Shown here: positions 56,972-64,000 of the stretch, piece by piece | Position numbering within the stretch: the stretch's first letter is position 1 | Layout: the number at the start of each line of letters is the position of its first letter | DNA from: Morinoia aosen | Taxonomy: Eukaryota; Arthropoda; Malacostraca; Amphipoda; Talitridae | DNA length: 64,000 bases | NCBI GenBank assembly: GCA_030386875.1 | Contig: CM059567.1 | Span: 79,167,130-79,231,129, forward strand | Direction of reading: 5' to 3' | Made by a program: the position numbers and the translations under genes | The notes under the pieces: generated by a model | What the model saw: the letters and a program-made list of their open reading frames with translations, nothing else | Databases searched by the model: none | What the model was told of the DNA's origin: nothing

Positions 56972-59900
56972 TCACCTACACCTAGAACGTAAGTTATATT
57001 TTCGCTGCGTCACCGACGTAGCCTGTTCATTCGCAGCGTTTTCTGGCATATCTTCGTCCTCGCTGTCGATAGCTTCACATCCGGCATTTGACGGCGCCGC
57101 GGCATTCTGGTTGCAGGGGTAAGCTTCACCTCTCAAGTGGGCAATTTTTAATCTATCGAGGTGAACTCTTCTCTCGCAGTTACTATAGAGCGCCTTTATT
57201 GTGGCATTCGTCTCTGTTTTTACTGTAATCCGGTAAGGGCCGAGCCAGTCGGTAGGCCATGCATTTGCAACTTCAGCCTTTCCCGTTGGATTATGCAGCA
57301 ACACAATATCGCCAACTTGTACCTGACTGTTCTTCACTCCGCGCTCCTTTAACTGCACCGATTTATCGTGTGAGGCTTTAGATTTTACCTTCACCATGTT
57401 GAACGCATTGTGGAGTCGTAAGCTTACCTCGGCACTGTAATTCTCACCTAGAGAGTAATCCATGCGAGGGGTTTTTAACCAGTCCACAACAGGAATTTCT
57501 GCATCCCTACCAAAGAATAAATAGAATGGAATTTCTTCAATGACGCTCTGGTAGCTGGTGTTCAGTGCCAGACACGTCCAAGGAAGTGCATCAGGCCACG
57601 AGGATTGATCATTGGCGGCAAGGTGTGATAAAACAGTCTTGATATTCTGATTCTGCCGTTCCGTCATTCCGTTTGATTGGGGATGATATGCTGATGTGTT
57701 GTAGTATTTTATTTTCAATTTTTCACACACATTTCTGAACAAAGCTGACGTGAACTCGGTTCCCCTGTCTGAGATGAGCGTCTTCGCTGGGCCGTACGTA
57801 GTAACGAACTTAGTCAACGCTTTCGTTACTTCCTCAGTGGTCTTGCTTCTGAGCGGAAACGCTGCAACATATCGACTAAAGTGATCGACCACGGTTAGGA
57901 TGTACTTGTGTCCCTCGTTCGAGACAGGCATTTCAATTAAATCAACTCCTATTCTATCCAGAGGCTTGTCAATTTCAGGGAATGAACCCATGCTAACACA
58001 AATGCGATTGTTGATCTTACGTTTTTGACATTGCATGCACGAATCGACGTACTTGTTAACGTCACGCGCCATGTTAATCCAGTACCCGAATTCCATGAGC
58101 TTTTTCCACGTTTTAGCACGACCTTGGTGTGCACCAATTGTGCTATCATGCGCTAACGTTATTGCTGCTTCTCTCAGAGCGTCTGGCACAACGATCAAGT
58201 GCCTTGTTCTATTAGGCTTTCGTTGTGTCTTTCTGAAATACAATATGCCTCCGTCGGTGAAGACCTCGGCTTTCAGAGCGAGACTTGGAGCGTCCCCTGA
58301 TTTGTCACCTTCAAGATACCTCAGTAGTGGCCCCCAAACGGGATCTTTCAACTGTTCTGCTCTCACATTTTCTTTCTGCAAACTACTTTCCGCCTCTTGT
58401 ACATTGGGAGTTTCATCTAACATCGTCGTGACGAACACTGTTTTAGGGGCTTCGTTGTCTCGATTTTCTTCTTCGTTATCGTTCGCAATATTTCTCGACA
58501 ACGCGTCGGGCACCACGGACTGAGTTCCTGGCCGATAAATCACCTCAAAATCATATTGAGAGAGTGTAAGGGCCCATCTCATAATTCTGTTGTTCTTGGT
58601 ATTTTTACCTTTGAACAAATATTTGAGAGCCGTGTGATCAGTAATCACAACAAATTTATTGCCGTACAGGTAAGGTGAAAAGTGATTCACAGCCGCTACT
58701 ACTGCTAATCCTTCACGTTCAGTGATTGAATAACGTTTTTCAGCATCATTGAATCTTTTGCTGAAGTATCCAATCGGTTGTTCCTTACCATTACATTTTT
58801 GCGCAAGGACCGCGCCAGAGCCCTCATTTGAGGCATCACAGCTCAAGTAATACGTCTCATTTAGAGAAGGCTTCTTCAGAACTGGAGCTTCTATCATGAG
58901 CTGCTTAAGTTTGCAGAAGGCTTGTTCGTGTTCTTCCTTCCACTGAAACCTTGCCCCTTTTTTAGTCAGCGCATTAAGGGGTGCAGCTGTTGTGGCAAAG
59001 TGCGGAATGAAGCGCCGGTAGAAATTAAGCGCTGCCACGAACGAGCGCACTTTACGTGCGGTAGTCGGCCTAGGGTAACTCTGCATTGCCTCCACGTTTT
59101 TGGGGTCTGGAATAAGTCCCTCACGACTGATGTAACATCCTAGGTACTTTACTTGTTTTTGTGCAAATTTGCACTTGTCCAAGCCTATTTTTACTCCGGC
59201 ACATTGAAACTCGTGCAACACTTCCCTTAAATTTTCTAGGTGACTCTCAAAAGTCATAGAGTTAACGCACACGTCGTCCAAGTAAATAGCGGCGAATTTT
59301 CCAAGTTGCCTTTTCAGAACATGACAAATTACTCTCTGGTACACTGATGTTGAGCACTTAAGTCCCATAGGTAGCCTAGAGAACTCGAAGTTGCCTTGTC
59401 GAGTTTGAAACGCCGTGTACTGCTTACTTTCTTCATCTAGCTCAATTTGATGGAAGGCTGATTTTGCATCGACAATGGAATAGTATTCTTTGCCAGCCAC
59501 CTTCTCCAGTGTCCCTACAATGTGTGGAATCGGATAATGTTCGTTTATCACCCGCATGTTTACAGCTCGCAAATCAAGGCAAACTCTGTGGCCTCCTCCT
59601 GGCTTCTTTACGAGTACGAGCGGGTTTTTCCAAGCACTTGTACTCTCTTGCACAACTCCACTTTCGATCATCTCCGAGACCTTTTTATCAATAATTTCTT
59701 GGCTGGAGTACGGAATACGCCATCCTTTCGTTTGAATTGGCCTGTAATCACTCAGCAAAATTTTGTATTTCACTCCTCTCACATGGCCAATATCCATCTC
59801 GTCTGCACTAATCGTCTTGTGATATTCCTTCAACAGGTTTCTGACTTGTCCTTGTTTTTCAGCATCCAAGTGGCTGAGGTTAAGCTCATCAATTTGCTGA

Positions 59901-60694
59901 AAGCGCTTCTCTCTGCGGCAATTTTCTGCTTCGCTATTTTCCGCATTGTTTTCTTCTGCAGTTGCATCTTCATTCGAGATTTCGTGGCATGTTGCAATTA
60001 TTGCTCCTTCTGTCAGAGCGATTTCTTCGGCAAAAGGGTTAAGTACAGGCATCAAAACATACCCGTTTTGTACCTTTGCAGCGGTGGCTCCGACGTACGG
60101 CGCCCACTTAATTCTAGGCTCTAAAATTACTTCCTTCCCATTAAACTTGCCATCTGCTCGGCACTTCACCATGGTTTGCGCGCGAGGCTTCACTGTAATA
60201 TCCTCAGCCAGAGTGACAAATGTTTCTTCCCTCGTTACACACAGAATTTTCGGAGAAGCGTGTCCTGGTGCTGAAAACATGTTCACGTAAGTGCCAAAGA
60301 ATGATGCCCTACGTTTTCCGAAGTCTAGCTTTGCGTTGACTTTGTTCATTACTTCCACTCCTATTAGCAGGTCTCCTGGGAATGCATTTTCCCGCACAAC
60401 AAAACATCTCTGAACAATTTTCTGACCGTTAACTTTGATTGGCACATTAATCTTTCCCAGCACCGGTACGGGTTCATCTCCAATTGTTTTTAATGCAGTC
60501 GATGTTCCTTTCACACTAGCATTTTTAATTCCCGCAACCACACGCTCTTTTACCAAGCATATATTTGCTCCGGTATCAAGAAGTGCGGTAACAGGTGTAC
60601 CATTCACTTGGAGTATCACGCTGGGATTTATTAGTGAAGCTAACGGTCTCCTATTCCGTTTTTTGGCTGTCCTGCAAACTGTTGCACTCTGCAA
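56972..60694 (-). CDS. pol: Gypsy Pol polyprotein (protease, RT, RNase H, integrase)
   Basis: The 1240 codons are counted from the first methionine in frame. In the element the frame is most likely entered by frameshift at 60658-60664, so the mature start is the lysine-rich KKRNRRPLAS stretch and not that methionine. The aspartic protease has LLDTGANICLV at about residues 38-48. Reverse transcriptase follows with YLDD at 471-474. RNase H, an integrase HHCC finger, a DD35E core (SDRGTEF and HPQSNGMTERQN boxes) and a GPY/F-type module (WLGPYR) come next. No stop or missing catalytic residue is seen. It overlaps gag by 55 nt. A second, closely similar Pol lies at 3-2858. It acts in virus-like particles and, for integrase, in the nucleus. 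Confidence 0.96.
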   Translation of the reverse strand: MQSATVCRTAKKRNRRPLASLINPSVILQVNGTPVTALLDTGANICLVKERVVAGIKNASVKGTSTALKTIGDEPVPVLGKINVPIKVNGQKIVQRCFVVRENAFPGDLLIGVEVMNKVNAKLDFGKRRASFFGTYVNMFSAPGHASPKILCVTREETFVTLAEDITVKPRAQTMVKCRADGKFNGKEVILEPRIKWAPYVGATAAKVQNGYVLMPVLNPFAEEIALTEGAIIATCHEISNEDATAEENNAENSEAENCRREKRFQQIDELNLSHLDAEKQGQVRNLLKEYHKTISADEMDIGHVRGVKYKILLSDYRPIQTKGWRIPYSSQEIIDKKVSEMIESGVVQESTSAWKNPLVLVKKPGGGHRVCLDLRAVNMRVINEHYPIPHIVGTLEKVAGKEYYSIVDAKSAFHQIELDEESKQYTAFQTRQGNFEFSRLPMGLKCSTSVYQRVICHVLKRQLGKFAAIYLDDVCVNSMTFESHLENLREVLHEFQCAGVKIGLDKCKFAQKQVKYLGCYISREGLIPDPKNVEAMQSYPRPTTARKVRSFVAALNFYRRFIPHFATTAAPLNALTKKGARFQWKEEHEQAFCKLKQLMIEAPVLKKPSLNETYYLSCDASNEGSGAVLAQKCNGKEQPIGYFSKRFNDAEKRYSITEREGLAVVAAVNHFSPYLYGNKFVVITDHTALKYLFKGKNTKNNRIMRWALTLSQYDFEVIYRPGTQSVVPDALSRNIANDNEEENRDNEAPKTVFVTTMLDETPNVQEAESSLQKENVRAEQLKDPVWGPLLRYLEGDKSGDAPSLALKAEVFTDGGILYFRKTQRKPNRTRHLIVVPDALREAAITLAHDSTIGAHQGRAKTWKKLMEFGYWINMARDVNKYVDSCMQCQKRKINNRICVSMGSFPEIDKPLDRIGVDLIEMPVSNEGHKYILTVVDHFSRYVAAFPLRSKTTEEVTKALTKFVTTYGPAKTLISDRGTEFTSALFRNVCEKLKIKYYNTSAYHPQSNGMTERQNQNIKTVLSHLAANDQSSWPDALPWTCLALNTSYQSVIEEIPFYLFFGRDAEIPVVDWLKTPRMDYSLGENYSAEVSLRLHNAFNMVKVKSKASHDKSVQLKERGVKNSQVQVGDIVLLHNPTGKAEVANAWPTDWLGPYRITVKTETNATIKALYSNCERRVHLDRLKIAHLRGEAYPCNQNAAAPSNAGCEAIDSEDEDMPENAANEQATSVTQRKYNLRSRCR

Positions 60695-61671
60695 TCAGCT
60701 CTTAAGTGCCCAAATTTTCCACAGTTGACGCACGGCGGTGGCACTGCTCTATACTGGGCCACTGCAGGTGCAGGTGGTACTTCCAGATGCGGCTGTGGCT
60801 CTCTTGCGTGGTATATTTGGTGCTGATGACTCCTAAGTCTGCTTTTTTCGCTCCAGTGGGGTGCTTCATAATTTCCTCTTCGATGATAAGGAGAGTGTCG
60901 TATCTGTCTGTTCCTTTCTCTCCAGGGTGGCACTTCATGGCGGTACCCTCTAGGCCGTTGTGGTGAATGCCGCATCGTATGGCCGACACGTGCAGTCTCA
61001 TGCTGTGGCCTCCTCTCGCTTCGCTGCGCGCTCTCTCTCTCCGGTTCCCTCTTCTCTGTCGTTTCCCTTGGTACTGGTACTATCCGTCGATTTTCCACTT
61101 CGATTGCCATGTCCCTCAATTCTTGTACTGTCGTAGGTCGCGCATCACTTCGAAAGGGTCTCGTGATGTTCTCCCTTAATCCGAGCCACATCAAATCTAC
61201 AAGGACTCGTTCCGGATGTTCCAGATAATTCTCGTTGTACAGCCTTTCTAGGCGCGTCAGGTACTCTGAAACTCCTTCTCGGCTTGTTTGCTTCTTGGTC
61301 ACTATTTCAAACAGCGCTTGAGTCGGATGTTCTACTTGATCGGCGTAGGAGCGCAGCCATCTTTCTGCTTCTCGTAGGTTCGTTAGTGTACCAATTATTT
61401 TATTGCATTCCTTTGCCTCTTGTGGACCTAGGCATAGGAAGAAGGCATTCACCTGCTCGCTGTTATTCAGATTGCCCGTCAAAAACTTCAACCTAGCCAT
61501 ATGTTCCCCTACATCGTCGCCCCTCCTAAATTTGGCACCTATGGCTCCCACGCAACTCGTTACCACGGGCATGTTTACTGCTTCCTCTTCGGGTCGTGGT
61601 GGCGTTGCTGGCGCATTTCTGCGGTCGTTGTTCCTTCTACCGCGCGCAGGCATAGTGTTGATCTTCTCCAA
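60640..61671 (-). CDS. gag: Gypsy Gag (capsid and nucleocapsid)
   Basis: The 343-residue structural protein starts at the ATG at 61671, the first good start after the leader. Residues about 30-185 form a helical capsid-like region of Gypsy type (for example LKFLTGNLNN, ALFEIVTKKQTSREGVSEYL, LVDLMWLGLREN). Residues about 190-300 are very rich in R, E, H and P. A single CCHC zinc knuckle, C-x2-C-x4-H-x4-C (residues 314-327), binds RNA. The protein ends 16 residues later, after the frameshift heptamer. Gag would coat element RNA in the cytoplasm and supply the Gag-Pol fusion through ribosomal slippage. Confidence 0.94.
   Translation of the reverse strand: MEKINTMPARGRRNNDRRNAPATPPRPEEEAVNMPVVTSCVGAIGAKFRRGDDVGEHMARLKFLTGNLNNSEQVNAFFLCLGPQEAKECNKIIGTLTNLREAERWLRSYADQVEHPTQALFEIVTKKQTSREGVSEYLTRLERLYNENYLEHPERVLVDLMWLGLRENITRPFRSDARPTTVQELRDMAIEVENRRIVPVPRETTEKREPERESAQRSERRPQHETARVGHTMRHSPQRPRGYRHEVPPWRERNRQIRHSPYHRRGNYEAPHWSEKSRLRSHQHQIYHAREPQPHLEVPPAPAVAQYRAVPPPCVNCGKFGHLRADCRVQQFAGQPKNGIGDR
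60658..60664 (-). promoter_or_regulatory. -1 ribosomal frameshift site A AAA AAC between gag and pol
   Basis: On the minus strand the gag codons are cca aaa aac. The heptamer A AAA AAC obeys the X XXY YYZ rule in the gag frame. Slipping back one base gives aaa aaa cgg and enters the protease frame exactly. The pol frame lies at -1 relative to gag (the start offsets differ by 977 nt), and the site falls within the 55-nt overlap. A downstream RNA structure was not evaluated. Confidence 0.85.
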
Positions 61672-62020
61672 TTCACTTTCTCCAAAAACTCAAAATTTTG
61701 CGATCACTCAAATGTTTTCCTCACCTACTCACTGTAAAACTTTTACTGAAACTTTGAAATTAATCGAGTGAACACACCAGAATTTCCTCACTCAAACTTA
61801 TCACTTTTATAACCACTTTCACTTTCTTGATCTATATGGCCGTGTGCTTGCTGGCTTCTCACACCGGAACACAGAAACTCATCACTACGAGACATGTACC
61901 TCTACTGAATTTCTGCACGTTTTGCACATGAAATAACAAACGCAAAAAAATACAATGCAACTGCTATACTACACTCGCAAAATATTACAAAGCGATCGTG
62001 TTGATCTCACCAAATTATGA
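61672..62020 (-). promoter_or_regulatory. Gypsy 5' leader with candidate primer-binding site
   Basis: 349 bp lie between the 5' LTR end and the gag ATG. Eight bases after the LTR end, TGGTGAGATCAACACG (61997-62012 on the minus strand) starts with the TGG that complements a tRNA CCA end. Which tRNA would prime could not be told by eye. No upstream reading frame of note. Confidence 0.5.
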
Positions 62021-64000
62021 TGTCACGAGAAATGTTCCCTTCACCTCCTTGTTAACAATTCATTAACAAGAAGATCAGGTTCTCGGAATAGAGGAATGGC
62101 ACACCTCCAGGCTATATACACAACACAAATTAAATGAATTATAAGCGGCAATTACAGTACATATACTAAAAATAAAGGTACTCACCGGGGATCGCTGACC
62201 CACTTACGCAGCGCATTTTCTGGGCGCCCTCCTTGGTGTTACGATTGATCGCTTCTAATATGGTGGGGCATGATACACAGGATGAACTATGCTTAACATT
62301 TATAATTTCCAGTTATACGTCATACAAACATTAATGAGCGCACATACAATGAATGGTGTTAGGAATAATGCTAATTAAGTAATGAAATCAAATAGCATAC
62401 GTCAAATGACTTACATCACATAATTACACAGAAACATTGGCTGGCCAGCCTTTAACCGCAGATTGCTTATGCATCCAAACATAACACAAATAATGCCTAC
62501 AATGTCTTAGCGCCCCCAGCAGCCCAGTAGGCGAAGGTCACTTCAACCACAAAATTCGTCCGCGACTCGCTTCAGTTCAAAGGCCTATCTTGTGCACTGT
62601 TCAGAAAATGTCTAGTGAGGACGTTATCTTGCTCATTACGTTTCAGCATGTTCACACGTCGATTCCCTTCATTCGAGCTGATCAATCCTCAGATGTATGA
62701 CTGAATAACCCTCAATTATTGTGGCGTTCAGCAGTACAGATGTGGTCATAACGTTCGTTCACACGTTCCTTCTCAAAGGCACGAATCCAGTTCAGTCTCC
62801 ACAAGTGATTCTCAGTTCAAAAAATTTATGACGACCACCTTCCAAATCTCCACTTCTGACTTCTAGCGCGTAACCTCCAATCACGTTAGACATCTGCGAC
62901 GACCGCCCTGCCTGCAAATAATTTATCAGCTCGTTACTTCTTTTACTTGCCAAAAATTGTGCTCAAAAATTATTTCAAATTTTTACGTTAATGTGACATT
63001 ATTTTTCATGACTTTTATTTCAAAACTTCTTTTCAAAAGGAACTGTATATCTTATGATCCGAAATATTCCTTACCCGCCCAACTGTCGTTCAAATTATTA
63101 CTTCATATACTGCATAGTTTGGTTACGATGTTTTCATTTCTGGAAAATTGACGTGACATTTTTTTTAATTTCATTTTAATTTACGGGCTCAAAACAACTT
63201 ATTCAACTTCCTCTATACGTTCAATATATTCAATATTTTCACTTATATTTTTCAGAATGCTTTTCCAGTATGACACTTGGTTACACGTACTTGTTTCTAT
63301 GATGATGCACCGCGTTAGACTGCTCGCATCTAATCAGCTCTGTCCCTCCGTTCAAAAGCTGTACTCCCCCTTTTCTTTGTGAGACCAATCATGTTCTCAC
63401 GGGCTTCTTGAGCGTCCTCCTAGACTTCCCTCTAACGTTCCCATTGGTTTTCCCTGAGGCTGTCCTTTTCTTATTTGCTGTTGAAATGTTTTGCCAAGCG
63501 CGCCGTAATCTCCGCCTTCTTCTGAGGTTGTTTGCTTTTCGATAATATATCGCTCGCTTTCTAACGGACCTCCTAAGCCTACCATGGTGTGTCATAAATC
63601 TGTCACCCTCTTCTGTCCAGCGTCCTCAGCCCCAACGCTTACAAGTGCTTCCAATAAATTTCTCTCCATGTGGTTCAGCCGAACCCTCTCAAGTTTCGCT
63701 GGCCTCTTCTCCTCATGTTATTTTAAGATCGCCCTGTCTACAAACACTTTTGTGGAAAGGTTTCTCTGCCCTGTAAGAGATCTTGTAACCAAGTTCCCTC
63801 ACACATTCCTTCGTGGTAAAATAAATACAAAACTGCCCGATGCTCTTCAGATTGGCCTTACCAAAACATTCTTTCAACGAACGTGTGGGCTCGATCACTC
63901 TCTGTACTGCTGAATGCGCACCCTACAATGTTTTAACAACACATAAAGCAAAGCCCACTGATGTATTTTTTTCTTTTTGAAGTACAAAATTTGTTACACG
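62021..64000 (-). repeat. 5' LTR, first 1980 bp visible from its 3' end
   Basis: It aligns with 52318-54297 at a constant offset of 9703 bp. The differences seen are single substitutions, for example catgta/catata, tctc/tctt, tgcacag/tgcatag and aaatag/aaattg. The window ends inside it. Confidence 0.95.

Larger units (their letters stand above)
52318..64000 (-). mobile_element. Gypsy-type LTR retrotransposon, nearly complete young copy (5' LTR runs off window)
   Basis: On the minus strand the order is 5' LTR (64000 or beyond to 62021), leader with candidate primer-binding site, gag, -1 frameshift site, pol, a 2.5 kb non-coding region, an A-rich tract, and the 3' LTR (54443-52318). If the 5' LTR has the 2126 bp of the 3' LTR, the element is about 11.8 kb and its end lies about 146 bp past the window. 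The LTRs share TGTCA/TGACA ends. Both coding frames are intact and the LTRs are almost identical, so the copy is young and possibly still competent. It lies antisense within what should be an intron of the kainate receptor gene. Confidence 0.95.

Overview
The window is animal nuclear DNA, most likely from an arthropod and plausibly an insect with long introns. The evidence is spliced exons of an ionotropic glutamate receptor of the kainate class, GT-AG introns (one GC-AG) from 230 bp to 21.6 kb, AT-rich introns, and Gypsy, Tc1/mariner, hAT-like and tRNA-derived SINE sequences. The species cannot be named from the sequence alone. There are no bacterial features (operons, CRISPR, ribosome-binding sites).

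Layout. 1-7218 is the 3' part of a Gypsy-type LTR retrotransposon on the plus strand: an open Pol frame, a 2.6 kb non-coding stretch and a 1762 bp LTR. 7219-17480 holds two palindromic DNA-transposon derivatives (9026-9328 and 12216-13386) and a 45-bp minisatellite split by a tRNA-derived SINE (14936-16008). 17481-49867 holds eight plus-strand exons that splice in frame into about 389 codons. They cover nearly the whole extracellular amino-terminal domain of a kainate receptor. The signal-peptide exon(s) and the ligand-binding and membrane exons were not found and should lie upstream and beyond 64000. The 21.6 kb intron between exons 3 and 4 is a graveyard of mariner-type fossils, a hAT-like MITE and minisatellites. 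The next intron carries a 36-bp minisatellite and an almost perfect 417-bp palindrome made from an inverted SINE-like dimer.

52318-64000 is a second, nearly complete and very young copy of the Gypsy family, on the minus strand and so antisense within the receptor gene's intron if the gene continues downstream. Its gag and pol frames are intact. They overlap and are joined by a clear A AAA AAC -1 frameshift site. Its 3' LTR is 2126 bp, and the visible 1980 bp of its 5' LTR differs from it at only about eight positions, so the insertion is recent. The two Gypsy copies share closely similar Pol proteins and LTR ends, but the middle of their LTRs is unrelated.

How it fits together: the only host gene I can support is the kainate receptor. 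Almost everything else is transposon or tandem repeat lodged in or before its introns. I found no new enzymatic system. The most unusual items are the Gypsy family's swapped LTR core and its long non-coding 3' region ending like a polyadenylated mRNA, the inverted SINE dimer with a 13-bp target duplication, the MITE with its related empty site in the same intron, and the GC-AG intron in the receptor.
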